Shown here one piece after another: positions 26,207 through 34,787 of a stretch of DNA of 64,000 nt. This stretch comes from Candidatus Omnitrophota bacterium (lineage in GTDB: Bacteria; Hinthialibacterota; Hinthialibacteria; Hinthialibacterales; Hinthialibacteraceae). The notes beneath the pieces were generated by a model that made no database searches, was not told the origin of the DNA, and was given only the letters and a program-made list of their open reading frames with translations. The stretch's first letter is position 1. Each line of letters opens with the position of its first letter. The position numbers were made by a program, and so were the translations under genes. The stretch covers positions 64,405 through 128,404 of the forward strand of contig JBFMBP010000084.1 in assembly GCA_040755155.1 (NCBI GenBank), given 5' to 3'.

Positions 26207-27262
26207 TTAGACTTTTTTATTCAAATACGGCTCGGCGTAAACGATTTCACCATGCTGAAGATTGGCGAAAGGCCCAATGCTCATGCCGGGAGGTATGGCG
26301 CATCCCCGCAAATAGGAACTATTCACGCGGCACCCCTTCCCGATTTCGCAGTCGTAGATTTGAGTCATGGGACCAATTTCGCATCCTTCATGGATAGTCG
26401 TTTTTCCGAAAATATGCGTATTGGGTTGGATGATGCTGTCGATGCCGATCGTAACGCTGTCGTCGATGAACGTATTGGCGGGGTCTACGATCGTAACCCC
26501 TGAATACATCAGGCGCTCCAGAATGCGATTGCGCATGATCCGTTCCGCTTGCGCGAATTGCACCCGATTGTTGATACCCATCGTTTCCAGGGGATCTTTG
26601 GCGATATAGGCTTCCACCCTTTTCTTTTCGCTCACCATAATATGGATAACGTCGGTGAGGTAATATTCCCCCTGTTCGTTATTCGGCTTTACTTTGGCCA
26701 AGGCGTCGTAAAGGTCTTTGCAATCGAAGACATAGGTTCCCGAGTTGATTTCCAGAATCTTCTTTTCGTAGATATTCGCATCCTTATCTTCGACGATGGA
26801 GAGCACCGTATTGTCCTGGTGGCGAAGAATGCGTCCGTATCCGGCGGGTTTCTTCATCTTCGTCGTCAGCACAGTGGCGGACGCGTCCTGATGGCGATGG
26901 CGTTCGATCAGCTTCTCGAAGGTGCTCTTGGTCATGAGGGGCGCATCGCCCACGACGACCAGCAAGTCGCCATCGCAGTTTTCAACCAGCGGCTTGGCGC
27001 ACAATACGGCGTGGCCCGTACCCAGGCGCTTTTCCTGAAGGGCGAATTCCACCTTGAAGCCGCTCAGCGCCGCTTCCACCATTTCATTGGCGAAACCGAT
27101 GACGACGACTTGCTTTCCGTCGATCAATCCCTCGATATTACGCAGGATGTGAACGATCATGGGACGCCCGCAAATCCGATGAAGCGATTTGGGAACTTGC
27201 GAACGGAGACGAGTACCGTCGCCCGCCGCCAGGATAATGGAAGACAAAGATTTTTGCGCCAT
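26207..27262 (-). CDS. GlmU-like UDP-GlcNAc pyrophosphorylase, shortened C-terminus
   Basis: GlmU makes UDP-GlcNAc, the precursor of peptidoglycan and lipid A. The nucleotidyltransferase domain is complete: LAAGDGTRLRSQVPKSLHRI (11-30) with the catalytic lysine, GTGHAVL, VVVGDAPLM and the NSGTYVF segment. A left-handed beta-helix begins near 245. At 351 residues the protein is about 100 shorter than bifunctional GlmU and stops after a few helix turns, so the acetyltransferase site with its catalytic histidine appears to be missing. It is likely a uridyltransferase only. Acetylation of glucosamine phosphate would then need another enzyme. Confidence 0.85.
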   Translation of the reverse strand: MAQKSLSSIILAAGDGTRLRSQVPKSLHRICGRPMIVHILRNIEGLIDGKQVVVIGFANEMVEAALSGFKVEFALQEKRLGTGHAVLCAKPLVENCDGDLLVVVGDAPLMTKSTFEKLIERHRHQDASATVLTTKMKKPAGYGRILRHQDNTVLSIVEDKDANIYEKKILEINSGTYVFDCKDLYDALAKVKPNNEQGEYYLTDVIHIMVSEKKRVEAYIAKDPLETMGINNRVQFAQAERIMRNRILERLMYSGVTIVDPANTFIDDSVTIGIDSIIQPNTHIFGKTTIHEGCEIGPMTQIYDCEIGKGCRVNSSYLRGCAIPPGMSIGPFANLQHGEIVYAEPYLNKKV

Positions 27263-27734
27263 AATGTTTTGGGTAAAACAGGCGTCTCGCCTGTATATTT
27301 CAGAGGAGATGGCTCCTTTACGTTCGGCTAGCGATCTATGACGATTTATTTTGTCTCCTCTCCCTCTGGGAGAGGGTTAGGATGAGGGAGTTTGGGAAAC
27401 TGCGCAACAAACAAAAATAAAAGTCATGGAACGCTAGTTCCTACAAAAAAACAGCCCGTAGATTCTCCACGGCCTGAAAATGGTTGAACTAGAAACAACT
27501 ATTTTATGTCTTTTCACCCTCAAACGTCAAGACGCGCATTATAAATACTAATCACCATTGAATTTGTCGCTTTTAAAATCCCTCTCCCAAGATTGGGAGA
27601 GGTTAGGTGAGGGTTGATATTATTGGACTTATTATCCCCTCGCCCTAGCCCTCTCCCAGAGGGAGAGGGAATTATAAAATAGGACTTGGTATATCTCCTC
27701 TTCGCGGCCCGTTTCGCTTCAAGAGAACGCCGCT
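27263..27734. other. Repeat-rich intergenic region
   Basis: No gene is convincing. It holds a fragment of the MITE-like family (about 27357-27392), a nearly full copy (27571-27680) and a small GGCC-type hairpin near 27450-27475. Confidence 0.6.
27571..27680. repeat. MITE-like long-hairpin element, copy 1
   Basis: Two arms of the form CCCTCTCCCAAGATTGGGAGAGG face each other around the core TGATATTATTGGACTTA. The reverse complement shares the core TAAGTC..AA.A.TATCAACCC with copies at 43991, 42329 and 50521. The whole element can fold into one long hairpin. Confidence 0.8.
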
Positions 27735-28814
27735 TCATCGCAGCAAATCGCATAGAATATCCGTCGCCACTTCGCCGCCATTCAAGGCAAGGCGTTCATG
27801 CGGTTGGGTTTGCGATGCCGCAGCTTCGAATGCGACGTCGAGAAAATCCCATTGACCGTCATGGAAAATATCGTCCTGGATTTTATAGGAGGATAAATAT
27901 TTTGGCAATTCGCTCTCGAATACTCCCTGTTCGGGAAAATTGGAGAGAGGGATATAAGCGATAGGCGTTTCATGGGCGATGCATTCGGAGACAATGCCGT
28001 ATCCCAGTTTCGCCAAAACGAGATTGGATGCCCGTACGGCGTCGGGATGATAGATTCGTTCCGGGTCTAAAATCCAAATGTTTGGTGGACCAGCCAGTTC
28101 CCGATTGAAGGTTAAAAAGTTTATATCGGATCGAGCCGCCAGCTGTTCTTTCTTGATCCTATTAAGACCGCATCCGCCGAATGTAATCAAAACCACGCGT
28201 CCATCCAAGGGCAAACCTAACGCTTTTCGCGCCTGGGAGCGAGTTTTTTTCGACCGGCGCGCGATGAGAGGGATATCCTTCGCGTCGGGAAATACGGAAA
28301 GATCGCCGCTTAAGGGAGTTTTGAGCAGAAGAGTGGTTCTGGCGTAATAATCGGCGATGCGGTCGATGATCTCTTGAAAACGCGGTTCGTAAGTTAAAAA
28401 GGCCGTAAATATCCAATTCCAACTGAAATTGGCGACAATCAAAGATGGAAGCTCCGCCGCCTCGGCCACGGCGACGGCGAAAGGAGAGATATCGCCGATC
28501 ACCAGGTCGGCGCCGATTTTTTCTAAACGCTGCGCTTCCTCTTCCGCCATTTCGGGGTAATGGTCCAACAGATCGTTCCAGCGTTCGAATGTGCCCTTGA
28601 TATCTTGCTGCAAACTATCGATTTGCATCACTCCGCAGTCGTGGAGATAATCGTGATACGTAAAAGCTCTTTTCAAGGATCGGTAAAAGAGCCAGCGCGG
28701 GGCGGTGGTTACGACTTCCACGCCGATTAGTTCCGGAAGATTCGAAATCAACTCGATGGCCCTGGTGGCGTGGCCGAATCCATGCGAGCTGACATAAAAA
28801 ACGATCTTGGGCAT
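27735..28814 (-). CDS. MurG-like glycosyltransferase family protein
   Basis: This encodes about 359 residues. The opening KIVFYVSSHGFGHATRAIEL contains the GxGHxxR loop seen in GT-B enzymes of the MurG/GT28 type and in the N-terminal half of plant L-arabinokinase. The C-terminal domain has ASNLVLAKLGYGIVSECIAHETPIAYIPLSNFPEQ, a nucleotide-sugar-binding region. No signal peptide is seen, so it is cytoplasmic. The start may be ATG 28814 or ATG 28823; AAGGGG lies upstream of both, better spaced for 28814. The sugar donor and acceptor are not known. Confidence 0.75.
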   Translation of the reverse strand: MPKIVFYVSSHGFGHATRAIELISNLPELIGVEVVTTAPRWLFYRSLKRAFTYHDYLHDCGVMQIDSLQQDIKGTFERWNDLLDHYPEMAEEEAQRLEKIGADLVIGDISPFAVAVAEAAELPSLIVANFSWNWIFTAFLTYEPRFQEIIDRIADYYARTTLLLKTPLSGDLSVFPDAKDIPLIARRSKKTRSQARKALGLPLDGRVVLITFGGCGLNRIKKEQLAARSDINFLTFNRELAGPPNIWILDPERIYHPDAVRASNLVLAKLGYGIVSECIAHETPIAYIPLSNFPEQGVFESELPKYLSSYKIQDDIFHDGQWDFLDVAFEAAASQTQPHERLALNGGEVATDILCDLLR

Positions 28815-29088
28815 AGCTGGCATTACCCCTTAGGCAAGAATAACTTATAGATTACCTATAAGATAGTTCGAGAAAGAAAAAACAAAAGTCCTTATTTGGT
28901 TTCTAACGAAGAGATCGTAGAAAAAGCAACCATATGGCGAAAAAAAATTGAAATTCTCTCCATGCTATTCCTAAAGATTCGCGGCAAGAATGAAAGAAGC
29001 CGCTATTCAAGAAGTAAAAAATATGTTAAATAATTTGTGGGAACGGAAAAAGTTGTTTTTGAAACGATGTTCGTAAGGAGCTTGGATC

Positions 29089-30450
29089 ATGAATAAACCA
29101 TTGGCCAAAAGAAGAACTTTTCTACAAACGGCGGCGGCGGGGACGGCGGGGTTGGGATTGGCGGGTCCGATGATCCTAACCACGGCGGCATCCGAAACCA
29201 AAGAAAAACTAGCAATGCTGGGAGGAACGCCCATCTGCAAAGCGAAATCCGCCTCCTGGCCCAAAGTCGTAAAAGAGGACGGCGACGAGGATGCCTGGAT
29301 GGACGTCTTGAACAAGAAGGGCTGGTGCCGCCTCGACGGCGAATACGTCAATACCTTCGAGAAGGAATACGCCAAATTCACAGGCGTAAAAGAATGCCTC
29401 GCCACATCCTGCGGCACCACGGCTTTGTATACCTCTCTTAACGCATTGGGCATTGGTCCCGGCGACGAGGTGCTAGTAACGCCCTATACCTTCGTCGCCA
29501 CCATCAACGTGATTTTGTTGCAATACGCGCTTCCCATCTTCGTCGATACGGACCGCGAGACTTTCCTGATCGATCCCAAGAAGTTAGAGGAAAAGATCAC
29601 GGAAAAAACCCGCGCCATTCTTCCCGTACACATCGGCGGCAACGTGTGCAATATGGACGCCATCATGGAAGTGGCCAAGAAACATAAACTGATTGTCGTC
29701 GAAGACGCCTGCCAAGCCCATCTCGCCGAATGGCGCGGCAAAAAAGTTGGCTCCATCGGCAACAGCGGCTGTTTCAGCTTCCAAGTGACCAAAAACCTGT
29801 GCTCCGGCGAGGGCGGCGCCGTCATTACCGACGATTCGGATCTCATGGATCGCTGCTTCTCGTTCCATTCCAACGGCCGCGAACGTACCAATAAATACGG
29901 CTTCGGCTACGTCCATAACGGAATCAACGCCCGCATGACGGAATTTTCCGCCGCGCTCCTGCTCCAGGGCATGAAGCGCGTGGAAGAGCAATCCCGCCTG
30001 CGCACGGAAAACGCCCTCTATCTATCCAAACAATTGGAAGAAATTCCCGGCATCCATCCCGCTAAGATGTACGAGGGAACCACGCGCAACGCCTACCACC
30101 TCTATATGTTCCGTTACGATGCCAAGGAATTCGGCGGCGTCCCGCGCGATAAGTTCCTGAACGCCATGAGCGCGGAAGGCGCAGGCTGCGGCAGCGGCTA
30201 CTCGCCCCTCAACAAAGAGCCGTTCCTCAAGGACGCTCTCTATTCGCGAGGTTACCAGGCTGTTTATTCCAAGGAACGCATCGATAAATATTTCTCCGAA
30301 AACGAATGCCCGGAAAACGACCGCCTCTGCAAGGAAGAAGCCTGCTGGTGGTATCAAACCCAGTTCCTGGCTACCAAAGAAGATATGGATCAGCGGGCGG
30401 CGGCGGTGCGCAAAATCCACGCCCACGCGGCGGAACTGGCAAAAGCGTAA
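29089..30450 (+). CDS. DegT/DnrJ/EryC1/StrS aminotransferase with Tat signal
   Basis: This 453-residue PLP enzyme begins with a twin-arginine signal, [12 protein letters not shown] (7-18) plus a hydrophobic stretch to about 32, so it appears to be exported in folded, cofactor-loaded form. The PLP marks are present: [14 protein letters not shown] (107-120), the aspartate of VVEDACQAH (about D206) and the lysine in [17 protein letters not shown] (about K235). AAGGAG lies eight bases before the start. Family members normally act in the cytoplasm on nucleotide sugars, so export is odd. No nearby partner explains the substrate. A hairpin follows the stop. Confidence 0.85.
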   Translation: MNKPLAKRRTFLQTAAAGTAGLGLAGPMILTTAASETKEKLAMLGGTPICKAKSASWPKVVKEDGDEDAWMDVLNKKGWCRLDGEYVNTFEKEYAKFTGVKECLATSCGTTALYTSLNALGIGPGDEVLVTPYTFVATINVILLQYALPIFVDTDRETFLIDPKKLEEKITEKTRAILPVHIGGNVCNMDAIMEVAKKHKLIVVEDACQAHLAEWRGKKVGSIGNSGCFSFQVTKNLCSGEGGAVITDDSDLMDRCFSFHSNGRERTNKYGFGYVHNGINARMTEFSAALLLQGMKRVEEQSRLRTENALYLSKQLEEIPGIHPAKMYEGTTRNAYHLYMFRYDAKEFGGVPRDKFLNAMSAEGAGCGSGYSPLNKEPFLKDALYSRGYQAVYSKERIDKYFSENECPENDRLCKEEACWWYQTQFLATKEDMDQRAAAVRKIHAHAAELAKA

Positions 30451-30476
30451 GTATTGATTTATGCGGATGATGAGCA

Positions 30477-30504
30477 GCTAGAGCGGCGATTATGCCGCTC
30501 TAGC
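30477..30504 (+). terminator. Hairpin after the Tat aminotransferase gene
   Basis: GCTAGAGCGGC pairs perfectly with GCCGCTCTAGC around a six-base loop, 27 bases past the stop. The following bases are only moderately T-rich, so termination is probable but not certain. Confidence 0.5.
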
Positions 30505-30652
30505 CGCTATTTAGGGGGAGATTTTATTTTGCAGGAAAATGGATTTATATTAAAAAAACTTGCGAAAATTATGCAATTAATCTTGAATATGTCGATATTA
30601 TGTGGTATGAGAAAGGCGTTTACAATATTTCTAGTGTAGGCTATACTCACCT

Positions 30653-30684
30653 TTTTAGAGTTGACGATATCGTCAACTCTAAAA
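30653..30684. repeat. Perfect 32-bp palindrome
   Basis: The 32 bases read identically on both strands with no spacer; the centre is GACGATATCGTC. It lies about 70 bases upstream of the small gene at 30753. It could be an operator or a terminator-like hairpin. Confidence 0.8.
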
Positions 30685-30752
30685 TAGTGTTTGCTTTGAG
30701 TAATATGTGGAGTGGGAAACGTCTAAACGGCGTCTCAACAAAAGGAGAGAGA

Positions 30753-30977
30753 ATGATGACTACGATACATAAGGATTTCGCTCCTGGTACGGATGAGTGG
30801 AACAAAGTCATGGAAACAGATTTCCCCCGTATCGTTGTTACCGAAAAAACGAAGGAAATCACATTACGAGAATCGACGCGTTATAGAGGTAGCGTTAGAA
30901 TCTCGACGGGAAGATTCTGGACGGATGAGGAATACGAAGAACGCCGTAAACGTATTCTGGATACCCCATTGCCTTAA
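30753..30977 (+). CDS. Small hypothetical protein
   Basis: This encodes 74 charged residues; the ATG follows AAAGGAGAGAGA, a strong ribosome site. The sequence ends FWTDEEYEERRKRILDTPLP, a short acidic-basic tail like that of some antitoxins or small DNA-associated proteins. I do not recognise a family. It opens an accessory stretch of low GC between the Tat aminotransferase and the sulfite-oxidase-like gene. No toxin-like partner lies directly next to it. Confidence 0.55.
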   Translation: MMTTIHKDFAPGTDEWNKVMETDFPRIVVTEKTKEITLRESTRYRGSVRISTGRFWTDEEYEERRKRILDTPLP

Positions 30978-31041
30978 TATAATCTCCTAATTTTTAAAAT
31001 TTTACGATACAATTTTTTTAAGTTTATCTTCGGGGGGGCGT

Positions 31042-31314
31042 GTGCCTGTAAATAATCACAATTGGGAAAAAATAATTAAATTACACCAATACCTAAAATC
31101 TCTAATTATTAGAGGGGAGGAATTTGGCGGAAATTTTGATGCCTTTTTGCAGCCTTCATTGGAACAAAGAAGCGCTCTAGATCATTTGATTAGGGCAAGA
31201 GCGGCTGAATTAGGTTTATCTGAGCATGAGAATAACGTTGATTATATTGAACAACAATATGACAAAGTTGTTGGACATTTATATCGGGCTTTTTTGATGC
31301 GTCCGATTGGTTGA
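31042..31314 (+). CDS. AT-rich hypothetical protein, first of a coupled pair
   Basis: This encodes 90 residues beginning at GTG 31042. It is mostly helical, with no signal peptide. Its TGA stop overlaps the TTG start of the next gene (TTGA at 31311-31314), so the two are translated together. The base composition is clearly richer in A and T than neighbouring genes. I recognise no family; an accessory or defence role is possible but unproved. Confidence 0.5.
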   Translation: MPVNNHNWEKIIKLHQYLKSLIIRGEEFGGNFDAFLQPSLEQRSALDHLIRARAAELGLSEHENNVDYIEQQYDKVVGHLYRAFLMRPIG

Positions 31315-31676
31315 GTATTAAAATACGAGAGCAAATAATCGATGATCTGTCATATTATGAGAATGAATGTATAACTTCAGTAATACCAGACTATTATCCG
31401 AAAATAAGGATTCGAATAAATCATATATCGCACGAAATAGCAAAAATAAGAGGTGGAAAAGATATCGGAAAAGAGAGAGATCAAATCCTTACTGAGATAG
31501 ATAGTTATTATAATTTAATTGAGGAACTTTTTTCTCATTATAAAACAATTCTGCAATCCATCCCCACTTTTGAGGAATACAAAAAACGCGACGATTGGAA
31601 AAAATATAAAATTAGGATCGTATCAATAATTACGACAATAATTGGAACAGTAATTGGCGCTATTTTATTCAATTAA
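31311..31676 (+). CDS. AT-rich hypothetical protein with C-terminal membrane helix
   Basis: This encodes 121 residues from a TTG start that overlaps the previous gene. Residues 1-95 are charged and helical, with EIDSYYNLIEELFSHYKTIL; the last 20 (IRIVSIITTIIGTVIGAILF) form a membrane anchor close to the end. A helical body with a tail anchor, coupled to a small soluble partner, is a layout seen in some toxin or abortive-infection pairs. That similarity is only in form. Its low GC suggests acquisition by transfer. Confidence 0.5.
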   Translation: MSIKIREQIIDDLSYYENECITSVIPDYYPKIRIRINHISHEIAKIRGGKDIGKERDQILTEIDSYYNLIEELFSHYKTILQSIPTFEEYKKRDDWKKYKIRIVSIITTIIGTVIGAILFN

Positions 31677-31761
31677 CGCGCCTTATGTAATCCATTCCAT
31701 CAACCTCCGCTAAAAATCAATAACATTAATATTCGTTAATTTTTCTTCATGAAATCCAAAA

Positions 31762-31971
31762 TTATTCATGAATCCGTGACTCGAAATGCGGGATTTCTTC
31801 CCCATCCTCTAAAAGCGCCTCGAGATGACATGCAATGGCTTCGCGAATCCGTTCTAGGATTTCTTCCCGCGTACGCCCTTGCGTAAAGCAGCAGCCAAGA
31901 GCGGGAACGGACGCAATAAATACACCCGCTTTGGGATCTTTTTCTATATTAACTGTATATTGATAGATCAT
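31762..31971 (-). CDS. HicB-like antitoxin without visible HicA
   Basis: This 69-residue protein shows the partial RNase H-like fold of the HicB family: IYQYTVNIEKDPKAGVFIASVPALGCCFTQGRTREEILERIREAIACHLEALLEDGEEIP. In complete systems HicB neutralises the HicA mRNA interferase encoded next to it. No HicA frame lies on either side, and the chain ends without the C-terminal DNA-binding domain many HicB proteins have. It may be an orphan antitoxin or a relic. AGGGTGA precedes the ATG. Confidence 0.8.
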   Translation of the reverse strand: MIYQYTVNIEKDPKAGVFIASVPALGCCFTQGRTREEILERIREAIACHLEALLEDGEEIPHFESRIHE

Positions 31972-32034
31972 AAAATCACCCTAGTTTTTGAATTTACTTT
32001 ATTATTATAACACAAGTTGCGCAATCCGAACCAT

Positions 32035-32066
32035 GTAGGGTGGGCTAAAAGCGAAGCGTAGCCCAC
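32035..32066. repeat. REP-like hairpin repeat, copy 3
   Basis: GTGGGCTA and TAGCCCAC enclose AAAGCGAAGCG, as in the copies at 1583 and 18012. Confidence 0.85.
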
Positions 32067-32100
32067 AACACCCCTGCAAGTCCCCCAGCCCCCCAGACCC

Positions 32101-32128
32101 CAATGTCTCAATGTCTCAATGTCCCAAA
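32101..32128. repeat. Short octamer array AATGTCTC
   Basis: Three units of the octamer AATGTCTC/AATGTCCC lie shortly after REP-like copy 3. The unit length and the GTCTC/GTCCC core match the arrays at 11365 and 54213. Confidence 0.75.
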
Positions 32129-32297
32129 TCTGCGGCCTTCCCCATAATAACAGAGGGACCTTCTCACGGCGCGCGCCGAGCAGTCCCCGCCGTACTCGCC
32201 GCTAAATAGCGAAGTGGAAGAGGATGGCATCGTCGATAACCTCGCTCAGCCTTTCAGGGTGGGCGTCGGTGAATGAGTAGCGGGGGTGGAACTCACA

Positions 32298-32526
32298 GTC
32301 GTTTCGCCAAGCTGGGATTGAAAGGGCGAAGCGATTGCCTGGGAACCGGTCTGCCTATAGGGCAGGAAGCCCCTTGGCGAAAACGGATACTTGAGAAAAA
32401 AGCAGGAACAAACCGCAGGGCGGCAAGCAAATTTTATCTTTCCTTTTCTCGATCTTTTCGATTGCATTTCGGATAAGAAAGAGGAAAGAAATAGACAAAA
32501 TGCCGCAGCCTTGCCGCCCTGGTTTG
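32298..32526. repeat. Two adjacent long inverted repeats, possible structured RNA or small palindromic elements
   Basis: Arm CGTTTCGCCAAG (32300-32311) matches CTTGGCGAAAACG (32373-32385) with one bulge, enclosing CTGCC/GGCAG. A second pair, CAGGGCGGCAAG (32416-32427) and CTTGCCGCCCTG (32510-32521), extends by CAAAC/GTTTG across a two-base bulge. No coding pattern fits. Confidence 0.6.
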
Positions 32527-33046
32527 CCAATTTTCAAAAAAACGATTTTTTAAATCCGAGGGGATAATCTTCTTGATGTTATCTCCTGCGTCTTCCTTTT
32601 TTATCCCTCACTTTTTTTTCATCTTTTTCTTTCCCTTCGTGGCTTTCTTTTCTTTAGTGTTTTCGTGATTCAATCCAACCGGCTCCCTCGCCCCATTCCT
32701 GCTTTCATCTCTCACCCTATTTTCGCGTCTTCCGCTCCCTTCGCGTTTTTATGATTCAATTTCATTCTCGCTATCGCGCTATTCGGGGGATCCTTTTTAT
32801 CCGAATATCTGATTCAGACATTGAATCAACCAAACCTGAGAAAGGAAAAGTACCTAAGTGCCGGATGTACCATAAATATATATATTGCTATAAGAAGTAT
32901 TACTTATTAATGGAAAGCAATATTTATTTACACAACCAATCATGTTATTTTTAGATTAAAAAGAATAATTTAATAGATTTATTCCAATTTTCTTGATACG
33001 ATGGCCGCAGAGATTAAATACAAAACAACGGGAAAGGAGATGTAGT

Positions 33047-34705
33047 ATGATGAAACGCGGGATTTTTTTCGTATTTCTCATGACGGCGATCAGCCCGCTC
33101 GTCTTCTCTCAGGCAATTGGGATTTTCGACGGCCAAGTGAGCATTGGAGACGATAACGGCCAGGGATCGGCCACGTTTGCGAACGGCGTTTACGATGTCG
33201 TCGGCTCCGGCAACGATCTCTGGGGATCGGCGGACGGTTGTTATTTCGTTTACAAGGAAGTAACCGGCTCCTTCTTGATTACGGGCGAGGTCAATTGGGA
33301 AAAAGGGGGGCCGCGTGACGGCGACGAATGGAAGAAGGCAGGATTTATGGCGCGCGATAGCGTCGGTTTTGAAGACGATCCCGGTTCTCCGCACGCTACC
33401 GGGATTATCATCCGCAGCCAGGGTTCCAATTTGGAGAAACGAACGGATTACACTGGCCGTTCGGACGATATCGCCGTCCAGGAAAAACGGGCCGACGAGA
33501 CTAACGTCATTCAACTCATGCGGGTGGGCGATACGTTTACGATGCTGCGTCAAGTAACGGATGGTACGTTCCGCGTGATCGGATCCATCGATATTCCCAT
33601 GCCCACAACGATTCTCGTGGGTCTGGTGGTCACTTCGCACAATACGAGCACGACGGAACGCGCGTTTTTCTCCGGCGTAACGCTGCAACTTCTCGGAGTG
33701 CCGGTGATTGTGACGCGGACTATTCCACAATATAAAGTGGAAGCGGGAGGGTCCGTGACTGGCATAAGCTTAGGGCTGTCTGTGGAGACAGGGAAGACGA
33801 CCGATGCAACGGTAACAGAAAAAGTTCCTGCCGGTTTTACCGTTTCCAACGTAAAGGCATCGGTGGGAACAACGAGCGTTAGCGGGGACGGGGTTATTAC
33901 CTGGACGGTTCCCGGAGCAACGGGAGCGGACGCAAAGTTGACTTACGACATTTCCGCTCCTATAAGCGCTGTAGGCGTGTTGGCATTTTCGGGTAATGCG
34001 AAATCCGGCTCCGATATTTACTCCGGCGGCGGCGATTGGCAACTTACCGCCGTTCCGCCCAAATCCAACGGTTATGGCGTATTCACCACTAGCGAAGATT
34101 TGTACGAGAGCGAAACGGCGGAAGGCGACGCCGGTTACGATCCCAATACTGGGACTTATGTCGTTATTGGCGCCGGCAATGATATCTGGGGCAGCGCCGA
34201 TAATTTCCACTATTTATATCGCGAAGTTTCGGGAAAGGTTTCGCTAAAGGCGGATTGCCTATTGTATGAAGGCGACGGACATACGGAATGGGCGAAAATC
34301 GGCCCGATGGTGCGGGATGACGCCGATTCCTGGTCTGCTCATGGCATGTCGATGATCCGCACATGGGGAAGAGATTTCGGTCCGCAATGGCGGGATATCT
34401 ATGCAGGGACTTCCGGCAATAACGAATCTTTGAATGTTCCGGGAGGAACGGCGGCGGGCCAGCAAACCGGAACCGTCGAAATCACCCGCGATGGAACGAA
34501 AATCGGCTTCTATTATTATGACGCCGCCAGCGGCCAACGGGTGGAAACCTTGGTTCATGATGTGGGGGATATGGTTGATCCAATTTATGTAGGATTCGCC
34601 GTAACCTCGCATAGAGCAGGCTATTACAGCACGGGCGTCTTTAAGAACGTCGTGCTGGCGATCGATGGCAAAACTGTTCCCATCGACGAATGGTCGCTCT
34701 ATTAG
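33047..34705 (+). CDS. Secreted protein with two DUF1349-like modules
   Basis: This 552-residue protein has a signal peptide, RGIFFVFLMTAISPLVFSQA, cut near 23. Two related modules flank the middle: about 30-220 (NDLWGSADGCYFVYKEVTGSF) and about 345-550 (NDIWGSADNFHYLYREVSGKV). Their shared motif, GNDIWGSADxFxYxYREVxG, is typical of concanavalin-like domains in environmental carbohydrate-active proteins. The middle (230-330) resembles a DUF11/CARDB-like beta domain with VTEKVPAGFTVSNV. It probably binds polysaccharide or other surface ligands outside the cell. Start 33047 follows GGAAAGGAG. Confidence 0.7.
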   Translation: MMKRGIFFVFLMTAISPLVFSQAIGIFDGQVSIGDDNGQGSATFANGVYDVVGSGNDLWGSADGCYFVYKEVTGSFLITGEVNWEKGGPRDGDEWKKAGFMARDSVGFEDDPGSPHATGIIIRSQGSNLEKRTDYTGRSDDIAVQEKRADETNVIQLMRVGDTFTMLRQVTDGTFRVIGSIDIPMPTTILVGLVVTSHNTSTTERAFFSGVTLQLLGVPVIVTRTIPQYKVEAGGSVTGISLGLSVETGKTTDATVTEKVPAGFTVSNVKASVGTTSVSGDGVITWTVPGATGADAKLTYDISAPISAVGVLAFSGNAKSGSDIYSGGGDWQLTAVPPKSNGYGVFTTSEDLYESETAEGDAGYDPNTGTYVVIGAGNDIWGSADNFHYLYREVSGKVSLKADCLLYEGDGHTEWAKIGPMVRDDADSWSAHGMSMIRTWGRDFGPQWRDIYAGTSGNNESLNVPGGTAAGQQTGTVEITRDGTKIGFYYYDAASGQRVETLVHDVGDMVDPIYVGFAVTSHRAGYYSTGVFKNVVLAIDGKTVPIDEWSLY

Positions 34706-34787
34706 AGTTTAACGAAACAGCAGGTTGCGAAAGGGTGGACGGGATTTCCCTCCGCCCTTTTTTTTGTATGCATCGCGTCTCGCGCAT

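Larger units (their letters stand above)
31972..33046. other. Long repeat-filled intergenic region
   Basis: No gene is supported over these 1,075 bases. It holds REP-like copy 3 (32035-32066), a short octamer array (32101-32128), two long inverted repeats (32298-32385 and 32409-32526) and, from about 32570 on, T- and C-rich or AT-rich sequence in which I see nothing. The promoter of the gene at 33047 must lie near its right end. Confidence 0.6.

Noticed and set aside
32246-32530. Overlapping small frames on both strands in the inverted-repeat region
   Set aside because: The palindromic arms create these frames; there is no coding signal.
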